Assembly (NCBI GenBank): GCA_018894105.1
Contig: CM032129.1
Coordinates: forward strand, 30,025,468 to 30,089,467
Direction: 5' to 3'
DNA length: 64,000 nucleotides
From: Jacaranda mimosifolia
Lineage: Eukaryota; Streptophyta; Magnoliopsida; Lamiales; Bignoniaceae
In this document: positions 37,869-50,700 of the stretch, piece after piece
How positions within the stretch are numbered: the stretch's first letter is position 1
How the letters are laid out: each line of letters opens with the position of its first letter
Position numbers and translations under genes: made by a program
The notes under the pieces: generated by a model
Seen by the model: the letters and a program-made list of their open reading frames with translations, nothing else
Databases searched by the model: none
Told to the model about the DNA's origin: nothing

Positions 37869-38552
37869 CAGGATTGTCAATGAATCGAATTTTAATTTGA
37901 ATTCGATTTGAATTTTAAAATTTTTATTTGATTAAAATATCCTATGAATAAGATCCCATTACAAATATCGGTGATCCGAAATAAGTGGATCAAATATGAA
38001 ATTAAATAATTCGATTATATATAATATTAATAAAGAGTTTAAATTAATACTCTTATATATAATATTAATAAAGAGTTTAAAATAAAATTTATATATTATA
38101 TTAACCTAACATTTAAATTAACGTTTATATTATGATATTAATATTGAATTTTTAGCCTAAAAAATAAGAGAGGTACTAATAAATTATCAAATATAATAAT
38201 ATATAACAATTCATTTATGCATTAATACAATATAAAATAGGAGTTTAGTATTCAAATATTTAATTTTTAGACTAATATCTAATAAAAAGTTGTTAAAAAT
38301 TTTAAAAATACATAAATTTACTATATAAATACAATTTTTTTTATATAATCCAAAAGGAAAAAAGAAAAAAAGAAAAAATAAAGTCGGATCAAATTTTTTT
38401 ATCAGATTTTTGATATCCATCATATTCGGATATTGTAACGACTAACAAAGATTCTATAGGATATCGGGTCGGATCCAAATATGAAATTTGATAATCAAAT
38501 TCGGATTCGAATATGATTGATACAATTTAAGTCCGACATTTTGACAGCCCTA
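37869..38552. mobile_element. hAT-type non-autonomous element, copy in unit B
   Basis: The left terminus caggattgtcaatgaatcga and the reverse complement of the right terminus, tagggctgtcaaaatgtcgg, are inverted repeats. The body aligns with 25447-26144, its counterpart in unit A. The flanking octamers tattaatc and catcaacc differ only by C/T transitions, as expected for a decayed target duplication. Confidence 0.6.
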
Positions 38553-40813
38553 CATCAACCATTATCATGATTGATAAAAGAAAATTGAGGTTAATCATAA
38601 TATTAGTACTTACAGTCCCAAAATAAAGAACGAAAGCTCAGTTCCACTCCACTTCAGTCATAAGGCCAGCCCATGGGAAACGATGGAGCCCCTGCAAGCG
38701 AAGGAAACAGCGTCCACGCACAGAACTGGAAACTTTATGGTGCACCAATCCATCTCTAAGCTTCTTTTGTATGTGGAGTTGAAACTACAAAGTTCCCAAA
38801 TGGTAGCCACACTAACGAAACATGAGATTGTCCGAAGAGCTGATCATGGCAGCACAGTGCCACTACTTCCAAGATCTGAATCTGCTTATCCTACATTAAA
38901 AAGTGGAGAGGTTTTTAAGACAGCTTATAAATTGCTGCTCAGTTTTAGGACAAAACCTTCTACGAATGCATGCTAGTGCCTCCATATTTAACAATGTACC
39001 TCATTACTAATCCTTAAGAATAAAACAAGAACTATCCCAAATTGCATCACCACAAATTCAGTAATCAATCATGGACAAGAGTCACGTGCCTAAGTGAGAA
39101 ACATATGCGGAGCCAATCTCAGGTTTGCTCAGCAGGACATATAAGCTTTCTGATACAGTAACTAAAAAATGCTTCCCATGGTCTACAGTACCATTTGCAT
39201 ATTAAAAGGAGAAATTAATCAGTATACCAGTTTCGAATTTAAACTAAAAAAAACAAAGGGCAGAGAGAAGGTGACAATAAAAATTGGTTGAGGATTTTCC
39301 TTGAAGCTGCCAGAACAACCACCACGTCAAACTGAAAAAGACAATGGTTTAAAAATGTTAAAATAGCAACTCTAAGTAATCAACATCACCAAGTTCAGAT
39401 TATATATATGTATTGCACATCACTGTTGTAGGCCGGCAAATCATGCCTATGGACATTTAATGCAACGAAACGATGAATCCAAAATCACCAACACAGGAAA
39501 TATTTCTTGCTACCCAAATATTGAATCAACTTAGTTGCATTCTACAATGGCCGCACAATCATTGCTTTCATTGATCAAAGGTTTTCCAATTTACAATCAA
39601 TGTACAGCATCATATGATCAAATCACCTAATATAGTGATAATCCATGAATGAAACCACATGGTACCCCAACAAAGGGATTAGTTATTCTAGTGTGACATT
39701 GAAAATAGATAAAGTAGCATTCACCAAATCGACATGTGCTTGTAGTGCATGCACGCAAACATGACCGAAGAAGTGGAGAAACACACACCAACAGTAAAAA
39801 GAACACAGAAGAGCACAGCCTCCGCCATCAAATGAATAAGAAAGACTAATCAACATAAAATGGAATCATTGCATAGGAAACAAGCTAACCTACCGAAGAG
39901 CCATCAATATCAACACTGTAGTGCACACACTCAATAAGTGCAATAATAAGAAAGTTGACTTGATAACCTAGCACTGCCATAAAAGGCCATGGATAGTTGA
40001 CCATATCAAAGTATTTTTAAGACAATTGTTTGTTCTCAAGTTAAAGCAGAGGATTAACTAGAACAAAATAAAATGTACACTGGTTATACTTCTAAACACC
40101 CTTGAGATAGTCCTTGTGCTGGATAATGTGAAATCTTAACCCAATCAGAGCATTCGCTACAAATCTTCTTTTATCACAAATTGAAGTAACAAAAACTTCA
40201 GCCACAGCAGATTTGCATGAGAACATATATTTCATATGATTAGCTCAAAGTTAAACTCACTGACTTTACTGTACAAACCCAATACCAAAAGCCATCATCA
40301 CTAGGGCATCAATTGCAATTACAAATGATTGCAGCTGTTGATCCAATATTGTAATAGAATCTGTCAAGTAATCATACTTGTTCCTAAAATAATAATAAAT
40401 AAAGAGCATAACAAGACTAAATATTAAAAATCAAATCTTTGGCATTGTATCTTTCCAGTAAGTATCTGTACACCCGCACACTTGCATGCGCATATGTGTT
40501 TTGATAATCAAATACTATAAAATAAGTTCGACAAACAAAGAAGTCGTTCAAAAGAACAAATTTTCATATCCAGCAGAACAACGAAAACAGGGCGGGACCA
40601 AAAGCCCAGATGTGTCGTGTAATTATTGCAAGTGTACAATAAAAGAACTGGATTTTCACCATGTCGTCATTCTTTTGTACAAGAAACTATCACGAACAGC
40701 AAAACTAATAAAAAAGCTACCTATTAACCTCCAAAGATGCAAAATTTCCATCATAGCTTAACAGCACCTTGCACAGTTGCACTTCCATCGCCTCAGATTC
40801 AACTAACGATGAA
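38553..40813. other. Non-coding DNA downstream of PUB8-like gene B
   Basis: This is the counterpart of 26145-28464. A reading frame at 38683-38976 is not preserved in unit A, where single-base indels break it. The part adjoining 40814 probably includes the ligase 3' untranslated region. No gene was recognised. Confidence 0.5.
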
Positions 40814-41917
40814 TTACACCTTTCTTCTCTTCCCTTGCAATACTTGAATCAAAGTTTTGGCATTTCGCCTCACCTTTTCATTGTCATCCTCCAATAACAC
40901 AACACAAATCTCAAACAAACCTTCTCCCAAAGCCTCCAGAACCATCTTGTCACTACAACTACACAAAGAACTCAAAGTTAACAACGCGTATTGCACACCC
41001 CTCGAACTCCCATTTCTCAAAACTCCGATCAAAATATCCAGAAACCCACTATATCGCTCCATATTCTCTCGCGCATGCTTACATTTTGCCAATAGACCCA
41101 AGACCTCCACGGCTCGCTCCAGGCCCGAATAAGCATTCTGGATCAAAATGGGTACGGCGCCATTCTGTATAGCCCGAACCCTATTGTCAGGGAAAGAACA
41201 AAGCGTGAATAATGCGGTGGCCGCTTCTTTCTTCTCCCTAGAATTTCCCATTTGTAGAAGGGATACCAAACCTGGAATCGCATCCGGGTACGACCCGATC
41301 GTGCCTTTGTTGACTTCCAGCACGGCAAGGCTGGTCAGAACCGTGGCAGCCACCGCGCGTGAGCCCCCAACGCCGCAGCAAAGGGCGTAAACTACCTTTT
41401 CAACGACACCTTCCGCGACCAAGCCCACCTTGCTATCGTCGTCCAGACTCAATATAAGCAACAAATGAAGGGCCTTTTCTTGGAGCCCCGACTCGTTCGA
41501 CTCAACACAGTTTATAACCGTCGATACGGCTCCAGATTCAGAGAGTCTCCGCCTAATCGCAAAATCACTCTTAGACACCGGGCTGAGTTGGTCGAGCGAG
41601 TTGAGTTTGTCTTCCAACAGCGACGAAGGAGAAAACAAAGTACGGATTAGGGCTTGTGGGCTGGGAGGATATTGCTGCGGTTTGGGGAAGGAAACGAGAT
41701 TATAACTGGAAATGAGGCTACGGAGGGCGTGGTTGGGAATGAGCGAAGGGGGTTCCGGCAATGGGAGTTTGGAAATCGGACAGGTGCGGTGGCCGGCGTC
41801 TAACCACCGTTGAATAGAGGCGCGATCAAAAGTATGACCTGAGGAGAGGATAACCGGTTCGGACATTATTTCCAGAGAAATCGGGCATCTGAAATCGTCC
41901 GGTAACTGAGAAACCAT
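40814..41917 (-). CDS. PUB8-like: U-box/ARM-repeat E3 ubiquitin ligase, PUB8-like, copy B
   Basis: This intronless 367-residue gene is the tandem paralogue of 28465-29568, with about 18 substitutions counted by eye (about 95% identity) and no indels. The U-box is at residues about 6-80 and the ARM-type helices follow to the end. One change falls in the conserved U-box signature, where copy A has MSDPVIL and copy B MSEPVIL. Other changes include Leu to Pro and Arg to Pro in the ARM region, which could alter helices. The frame is fully open, so the gene may still be active, but its constraint may be looser. The TATA-like core at 42052-42060 also differs from copy A. Its assignment and likely role are as for copy A: E2-dependent ubiquitin transfer in cytosol or nucleus, possibly coupled to an S-domain kinase. 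Confidence 0.92.
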   Translation of the reverse strand: MVSQLPDDFRCPISLEIMSEPVILSSGHTFDRASIQRWLDAGHRTCPISKLPLPEPPSLIPNHALRSLISSYNLVSFPKPQQYPPSPQALIRTLFSPSSLLEDKLNSLDQLSPVSKSDFAIRRRLSESGAVSTVINCVESNESGLQEKALHLLLILSLDDDSKVGLVAEGVVEKVVYALCCGVGGSRAVAATVLTSLAVLEVNKGTIGSYPDAIPGLVSLLQMGNSREKKEAATALFTLCSFPDNRVRAIQNGAVPILIQNAYSGLERAVEVLGLLAKCKHARENMERYSGFLDILIGVLRNGSSRGVQYALLTLSSLCSCSDKMVLEALGEGLFEICVVLLEDDNEKVRRNAKTLIQVLQGKRRKV

Positions 41918-42463
41918 TCTATCTTTTTCCTTTTCTATTTCTTCTTTCTTCTAATTCTATCTTTTTTTGAAGGATTTTCCTCGTCGGAGCTGAGAAATGA
42001 GTGAGGGTTTATGAGGTTTAGGTGAGAGCCTGGGCAAGAAGGACACTGAAGATTAATATGTGGAGGTGGAGGAGGGTGGAGACACTGGTCACATGACTTG
42101 CTGCGTGTATTCACATACTGAAACGACGATCCCACCCTATCTGATTGTGTTTGGGATTAATTTTAAAAGCTTCCCTAAAATTTGTCCTAATTACAAAACT
42201 ACCTCATAAGATTTAAAATTACATATATTACCCTTTTGCATCATCAAGAAAAGTGAAAGAAGAAATTGTCTATTGGAAAAAAGACCCAAAGTATTCTAGA
42301 ATTAGGTGAACTGTTTTCCTAGACCTAATCGTTTGGCATTTACTGCCAATAAGATAAGATAATTATTATTGTTCTTTGTAGTACAAAACAAAAATACTTA
42401 AAATGTTAGCAAATGTTGTTCATAGTTATTGGTTGAGAAAACCAAAAGAACTCACAAGATAAT

Positions 42464-42597
42464 AATACAAACTTTATTTAATTTATTTATTTATATATAT
42501 GCATATCAAAAGTTCGTTTGAATTCAAATTTGTAACCTTTCATATTATGCAAAATATTTATGCTGTTGAGTCACAAGCCATTTGACAATACAAATTT
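42464..42597 (-). mobile_element. SINE with about 11-bp target-site duplication, unit B only
   Basis: The 11-mer aatacaaactt (42464-42474) recurs as aatacaaattt (42587-42597). The body between, on the minus strand, has an A-box-like gactcaacagcataa, a B-box-like ggttacaaatttgaattca and an A-rich tail, matching the SINE family at 20327-20441. The aligned position in unit A has no insertion, so it postdates the duplication. Confidence 0.7.
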
Positions 42598-45385
42598 TGG
42601 TGGTTAATTGATTATCCTTTACACTTATTTGTGTTGCTTTTTTTTTTTTCTTCCTTGTAAATAATATATATATATATATATATATAAAGTTTGAAATTTG
42701 AATCATAATGAACCTTTGTTATATGTATATGTGTAAATAAAAAATAAAAAAAATAGTAACACACAAAAGTCAACTTAAGCGTGAAATTTTATTAGCAAAT
42801 TTATGATTTAAGCATGGTAAGGATTGATGAAAAATTTGCATCAAGTGTGTGTAAAGTGGGAGGTTAATGGTTGGACATTCCATAATTGATGGAGCTAATC
42901 CTAGTTTTCCTTGGTCAAACAAATTCTTATTAATAAAGTATAATTATATAATGGATTAAGATTCAAATAATTTTACGAAATTTCCATTGCATTGACCTAA
43001 TTCAGTTCCTAACTCAAAATACAATTATCATACAACAACAACAAAGTATCATTTAAACGTTTTGATCGTCAAATATTACCAACGTACACAATTCACAAGA
43101 TTATTGTGAATTATACTTGCATATATCTATACTAGGATTAATTCAGTCTAAATTAATATTGCTAAGCTTTGATCATCGTATCCCTTTGCTTACGAGAATC
43201 TTTATGATCATTCTTTTTAGATAATGTTTTCAAAAGTGGATTGAACAAAGAACCGACGATGTTATTGGTTATTGGTTCAACCCATTCGACAAGTATGATT
43301 TCATAATGATATAATAATTATATTTAATTTTATAAATATATAAAATTTTAATATTAACAAAAAATAAAACTTTCAATAATAGAAAAAGAATATTATTTGA
43401 AAAAATTTCAACTTACTTATTTTTAAGTATGATTTTTTTAAAAAAATAAAATTATATTTCACAATTAGTCAACTATAAATAAATAAAAAATAATATTTCA
43501 CATTAATTTAAGTAACTATTCATTTCATGCTTTAACTCCAAGTAAAAATAAATTCTTCTATACTAAATATTCAATATAATCTAAAAAAGATTAAATAAAA
43601 TAAAATATCATATTAAATATATGTATTCACATATAACTACCACTTCATTAAATTTTAAGAAAATAAATTTATGTTTCAAAAAATAACATGTCCAAAATTT
43701 TAATTATCATCTTCAACTTATAATTTCTCTTTTCTTTTTTACATTTTTAGTTTTTTTTTAAAAAAATAATTTTTAAATTTTTCAAAAAAATAAAATAAAA
43801 ATGAACTAGTGGCCAACTTGTCAAATCAATACCGATTTAACTAGTTTTTTATTGGTTCAAAAAGTCATCAATTTTTATGTTTCAATCAAATCGAATTGAC
43901 ATTCGATCACCGAACTCACCAATTTAATCCAATTTTCAAAATATTGTTTTTAGATAATAAATTAATATCTAACATATCCTAAATTAAAATTTTGAATCGT
44001 AACACGATCTCCACACTTTACTCATTTCATTCTTTAATAAACATCCATAGAAACTTTTCCAACTCTTGTTATTCTACTCAAAGGACAACAACGAGGCAGA
44101 AGATCAAGCAAACAAGTGTTAGCTAGGCAGTGTAAATTTATGGTGATGGGAGTAAGTTTTCTTTCATTTGAAAATGATGGATGGTGAAGCTTAATATAAT
44201 CTAATCGACCATGGAAGCATTTATATTTCTACCCAAACAAATTTAATTCTGGATTCATTCTTTTCATGGTCAATGTCGAATGGGTCCAAAGTTAACTGGT
44301 GAATCGATCAGTCAAGCTAAAATATAAATTTATTGGTTGAAAAGACATTCAATATTTTGGATTATGGATTTTATGTTGACATTTAACTTGTATGCGGTCT
44401 GATTCAAATTCATGGGTTGATTTTTCGGAGACAATTTTTTTAGTGAATGTCAAAATAATGAAGTTAAAATATTTAAGTTACCTCGATGACACATGAATTA
44501 GATATCCCCATATGGGGGTTTTGGCATAATTTATGTATGACCTAATTAAGTATAGCCTATTTAAGTTATTTAAAAAAAAAAGAAAAAAAAGTGTCTGACT
44601 TATTTAATAAAAAGGTTAGATAAAGACTTAAAGATAACTCTTTTAATAAAATAGTTAAGTTTAGGTTCTTTTAAAAGCATACAAGTATGGCAAATTGGCT
44701 CATTTATCATTCTTTATATTATATAAAATAATTACATTTATATTATATATAAATAATTTAATATAAAAGTAACTTTTATTATTTAATCAACATTTGATGA
44801 AAATGGATTATTTTACTTTTACACTCAATATCTATATAACTTTTTTTATATACAATTATTTTATACTATAATTCTAACTTTCATAATAATGTATATGCTT
44901 TTTATTTTTATTTTTACTATTATCTATATTTATTTTTATAATTTACATAACTTTCAGACCTATTAAATAATTAAATATACTAAGGTCGATTACAAATTTG
45001 AACCTATTAAAATTCTAAACTTATGTAATATTTTTTGGATCATTCTTTTTAGATAATAAATTAATATCTCACATATACAAATTAAAAATTTTGAATTGCG
45101 ATCAACACGGCTTCAACCTAGACTCATTTCTGCCTTCAATAAACATTCACAGAAAATTTTCCGACTCTCATTTTTCCACTAGGACTCCCTGTATCCAGCC
45201 GACAACAACGAGGTAGAAGCTCAAGGAAACAAGTGGTAGGGACAATTAATTTTCTTTCATTTGAAAATGATGGCTGAGGAAGCTTAATATAACTATTCAA
45301 ACAATTTTTCTGGCTTAATTTTTTTGGAGTCATTGTCGATTAGGTCCACAGTCAGCTGATGAAGATATTAGTAAACTTGTACTGG

Positions 45386-45675
45386 TTTGATTTTCATTTT
45401 CAATTTCTATTTTCATCATTTTTAAAATTTGAAAAGTTAGTTAGTGGAGATGAGGTGTTGGAAAAGTAATAATTATATTGATTTTAATAAGTTGTAGGTA
45501 GAAATATATAGAAATAATGAAATAAAGAGAGAAGATATATATGTTATTGAAGAATGCGTTTTCAAAATAAAAATACAAATGATGGTGGATGAAAAAAATG
45601 TAAAAAGTGATATGTTATATTTTTGAATAGTAGAAAATATAAAAATGAACTTTGAAAATGAAACCAAACAGGCCT
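45386..45675. mobile_element. MITE-like element, GGGCCCRTTTGG family, decayed left end
   Basis: The right end (aaccaaacaggcc, whose reverse complement starts ggcctgtttggtttcatttt) and the interior gttagttagtggagatgag match the elements at 6886 and 19382. The left end is eroded to actggtttgattttcatttt. It is non-coding. Confidence 0.5.
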
Positions 45676-47713
45676 AACTTTTTGTTCTATTTCAATTTTT
45701 GGTTCTCATTTTGGGGGCAGATGGATTAGATTTGGTGGGTTTGGGTGTTTAGTGTTGGGGTGTAATTGAATCGAGTAAAGTTTGAAATTTTTTTTCGAAC
45801 TCGAACTCAAATCAAAATAAAAAAATAGTAATACAACATATATTAATTAATAACATAAAAAAATATTTAATTATGTACTGGCTCGTGAGCCTCGAGCTTA
45901 AATAGGGATGAAATTTAATCCGATCCATGGGTACTGCTCCGCAGAGGGTCGAAGGCTGGTTTATGCTCTAATGACTATGGGGTGGTTGGGTTCAGGATTT
46001 ATAGACCCGACCCAACTTGACCAAAGTGTGTGTATATATATATTTAAATTAGTTTTCTACAAAAAATATATATACCAAGAAACCCTAAACATAACATAGT
46101 TGTTAGCCATTTTTCCCTTTCCCTCCCATTCCTCACAACTTAGCAATCGTGACTCGCAACTTTAATACAAGTCTTGGTTGTTCATTTGAATAAAGTGACT
46201 TTAAATTATGGCTACTGTGATAGAATAATAACCTATATTAAATGGTTTGTCTTAATTGAAATTTGCATGATATTTGAGCTAAAATTTTAATATTTCGTTA
46301 ATTATATCATGCATAATATTAAAAAAAAAAAAGAAAATATTAATTAGGTGCGAGTAGGATCAAGTAGGGTTCAGGTTCTAGATTCATATTAAAGGTTCGG
46401 TTTGGGTTTTCACTCCTAAAACCCATGAGGCGGGTAGGGGCAAGTTGAGGGATTATAAAATCTTTACGGGGCGGGTTAGAATTGAGTCAAAATTCATCCC
46501 GTTGCCATTCCTAAATCTAGGTATAGATGTTGGGATTGATTCGAATTAGAGTTGGCGCTCGAAACAGCTCAAGCTCACTCGTGAAGCTCACAAACCAACT
46601 TAACTTATTTGCATTCTTAGTTTAGTACCTTGGATTTAAATTGAGTTTACATATATGGATCTATAATGAGTTGGGGTTGAGTTGTAGTAAGATTTGGATA
46701 ATGATATGAGTTATAAAAGTTTCCTCTAATGACAAATAGTTGCAACAAGAGTGAGCGATCAAAATAGGACATGAAAGCATCAATGAATTGAGAAGTTGGA
46801 ATGTTGGATGAAAATTTTCTAATGTATAAAATGAAAAATTCAAGAAAGGAAAAGATAGGAGAGAATATACATTAGATATTCAATGAGAGTAAATACTGTA
46901 GAGAAAAATACAGTGGATAAGGTATTAGTGAATGAATTGCATATTTGAAAAAGTAATAATTAGTGTACTTAAGAGTTGATAATAGCTAACACATACCATG
47001 TTAATGTGGCAAGATTTGAGTTATACCATTTTAATTGATTCTATATCATTTCAATTAATATTACAGTTCCCTTTTTTCAAATTATAAATACCTAATTCGA
47101 GTGACATTATGCGATTCAACGTTAACAAGAAAAAAAAAAGGTATTTTAGAAATATAACATTAAACAAATTTGATGTGAACGAACAAACTAAAAAAATTAT
47201 TTTTTCCTCAAAATAAATATTTGAAAGATAATAGTAATACTGTACACATTTAGTGGACATACATGTATAATTGTAATATTTCAACACCAATAAAAATAAT
47301 AATTGAAGTATCCTTTAATGCACAAATTTGATAAAAAAAGGTGTGATCCACTCAATTCAATTCAAAATATTTTAAAATTTAATTCAACTTAAAATCAATT
47401 GGATCGGGTTCGACCCATGGACCATACTTCCACCCAGAAATAAGAAATGTTGTAATGTTTAAGAGCAATGATTGGAGTTGAAATTTCAACACCGACAAAA
47501 AGTCCCAAGTCTTCTCCTACTTAAATTATCATATTTGATTGGTTCAAATTCATAGAATGTAAGCGCGAATTTTCTCTGAAAAGATAAACGTCTAATTTCA
47601 TCCACTGGAGAATACTTGTGACTTTTCTGAGCTTCCCATCACTACTCACTAGAGAAAAACTTGGTTGCAGTGGATTATCCTGGAATAGCTTTAATAATTT
47701 CCAGGATGTGTAC

Positions 47714-50700
47714 ATGATGAGGGGAAGATCAATGAGATTCATACTTATCTGTTTCTTCTTTGTCCTTCACATCTCCATCTTTTTTGCTGGTTGCCTCTGC
47801 ATTGGATCAGACACCATTTCAACAGGCCAATCTCTCCTTCCAGGCCAGACAATAATCTCCAGAGGGAGAAATTTTGAACTGGGCTTCTTCGCTCCAGGTA
47901 ATTCTAGCAACTTTTATGTTGGTATATGGTACAAGAACATCGCGGCTCAAACAGTTGTTTGGGTCGCAAATAGGGATACGCCCATCCGCTCTTTCTATAA
48001 TAACTCGCGACTAGAAATGTCAAATGGCACTCTGCAGCTTTTGGTTAACTGGAAAAGAATTTGGATCTTGGGAACTTCAAATGCTACAGAGGCAGTAATT
48101 CTTGACAATGGAAATTTTGTTTTGAGAAATTCTTTGGACTTCCTATGGCAGAGCTTTGACCACCCGACAGACACTTGGCTGCCGGGTGCAAGTATTGGAT
48201 TTCGATGGTTTTCTGATATAGAAGCAAAACTTGTTTCTTGGAGGAACCCAAGCGACCCTGCTGCAGGCAATTATTCACTAAGAATGGTACTACGTGGTGG
48301 ACTGGGAGGTGGACTGGTAGGTGGACTGGGAGGGGAACCAAGTGGACTTGTTTTAACGAATCATAAACCAGAAGATCCATGGAGGAGCGGATATTGGCAA
48401 GAGGATTTTAATTCACTTTCCTACGACCAAAACTTCTACAATTTTTCCTATGGCAATGGGAATTACTCTGAGTGTTTCGTATACAATGTTTTTGACGAAT
48501 CGGTGATTTCCAGGATTGTTGTGGACTCTGTTGGGCGAGTGATACATTTTGTATGGTTGGAGAGCAGCCAGGCCTGGAGTATCTATTGGGTGCAACCTTC
48601 TAATTTTTGCAAAAAATACGCGTCTTGTGGACCTAATGCAATATGTGATATCACTGCTTCACCAGCTTGTGGCTGTTTAACTGGGTTTGCATCACGAGCT
48701 AAATATGATTGGGATTCTTCCAATTTTTCTGGTGGGTGCGTGAGAAAAAAGCCCACATCATGCTCTGATGAAAATGGCTTTTTAAAGATGTCCAACATTA
48801 GATTGCCTGCAAACCCTGAATCACTTGAAGTTGGAAGGTCCAATACATGCAACTATGCTTGCAGAGTCAATTGCTCATGCTTTGCTTATTCCTTCACTAA
48901 CAAAGGAGCATGCTTATTATTTTCGGGAGATTTGTTGGATTTGGAGAGACTACCAAACAATTATACTGCTAGTGATCTTTATGTGAGAATGGATACTGTG
49001 TCTTCTTCCCAACAATCAGGTCAAGGTTAAAGGCTTTGAGTTACTATGACACTCAACAATCACGATTATAACTAAAAGCATGTTTCTAATTTTTCAGGGA
49101 AGAGAGACGTACTCCCTCTGGCGTTGGGCGGGGGCATTGGTGCTGTAATACTCGTATGCAGTATTTCCTTATGTTATTTTCTGCGAAAATTCAAAAGCAG
49201 AGGTATAATGTTCTTTAGGTGCAACGAAATTTCATATTGCATTTCACGCTGATCAGTATCTCTTCTCCCATCTGTTCAGGCTCTCAGGGAGAACATCAAA
49301 ATCTACTGCTGCTTGATTTGACTTTAAATGGACCAGCAAATAAGAAAAATAGTCCTGGAGACAAGAAGAATAACAACTATGAGTTGCCAATATTCAGTTT
49401 TTCTAGCATAGTCATGGCAACTAATAATTTTTCCATCAGAAACAAGCTAGGAGAGGGTGGTTTTGGACCTGTTTACAAGGTATTGCTTATTTTAGCAGAC
49501 TGATTGGTTTAACAATTTACCTAATTTCTTTTCGACATTATGAAGTATGAACTGGCACTCTTTCACCACTATTTCAGGGAGAATTACTCAACAAACAGTT
49601 TGTAGCAGTAAAAAGGCTTTCTAGAAGGTCCGGACAAGGATTAGAGGAGTTCAGAAATGAGACAGAACTGATTGCCAAACTCCAGCACAGGAATCTTGTT
49701 GGGATCTTGGGATGTTGTATTGAAAATGATGAAAAGATATTAGTCTATGAATACATGCCCAACAAAAGCTTGGATTTTTTCCTCTTTGGTTTGTTTTTCC
49801 ACAAACCCTCTTATTTATTTGCCTTCATCTTCTATCAGAATCTACAGTTGCCCTCTGCTAACACAGAATTCTTGCAGAACCAGCCAAGAAAGAATTATTG
49901 GACTGGACGAGACGAGTTCAGATCATCGAAGGAATTGCTCAAGGGCTTCTATGTCTCCACCATTATTCTCGATTGAGAATAGTTCACAGAGATCTAAAAG
50001 CTAGTAATATTCTACTTGATGCTGAGATGAACCCCCAAATCTCTGATTTTGGCATGGCAAGAATTTTTGGAGGAAATGACTCGCAAGCAAATACTAATCG
50101 AATTGTTGGTACTTAGTAAGTGAAAATGTAACTTCCTTATTCGTTCTTACACAAAATATTCAATGATGAATTACTTTTCGTCCAAATACAGTGGCTATAT
50201 GTCCCCTGAATATGCCATGGAAGGAATTTTCTCTGTCAAATCTGATGTCTTTGCTTTTGGAGTATTGATGCTGGAGATCATCAGCGGAAAGAAGAATATG
50301 GGCAATTACGGTTCTGATTATCTTAGTCTTCTGGGATATGTAAGTGCTAAGACATCATCAATTTATAAGAAATCAGTCGATGTTCCTAAATTTACGATTT
50401 CATTGCTGTATTCAGGCCTGGAATATGTGGAACCATAATCGCTTGCTTGAGCTTATTGATCCTACATTGGAAGTCCCTTCTACCTTGTCTGCTATTCTGT
50501 TGAGATACATTCAGATTGGTCTCTTGTGCGTTCAAGAAAATGCAGCCGATAGGCCTGTGATATCGGATATTGTTGCCATGTTGAATAATGAACAGGCAGC
50601 ACTGGCATCTCCGAAACATCCTGCTTTTATTTGCGGGAGGACTTTAGCTAGAGCATGTCCAGGACAAAGTAAACTCGAGATCTACTCTGGTAATGATGTG

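Larger units (their letters stand above)
41918..47713. other. Intergenic DNA between PUB8-like B and receptor kinase B
   Basis: It includes the ligase promoter (to about 42150), a SINE (42475-42586), an AT-rich stretch from 43220 to 45060 that is much longer than its counterpart in unit A, another copy of the aattttccaactc-anchored repeat (near 43955-44130 and 45040-45240), a MITE-like repeat (45386-45675) and the upstream region of the receptor kinase (46860-47713). I found no small cysteine-rich secreted-protein gene or other coding sequence. Confidence 0.5.

Noticed and set aside
38683..38976. Frame of 97 codons in unit B
   Set aside because: The aligned unit A sequence (near 26200-26350) has single-base indels that break the frame, so it is not a conserved gene.
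37690..47713. Possible SCR-like small cysteine-rich ligand gene between the receptor kinases
   Set aside because: I looked because of the S-locus-like context. No short frame has a signal peptide followed by a six- or eight-cysteine pattern; the few Cys-containing frames lack both.
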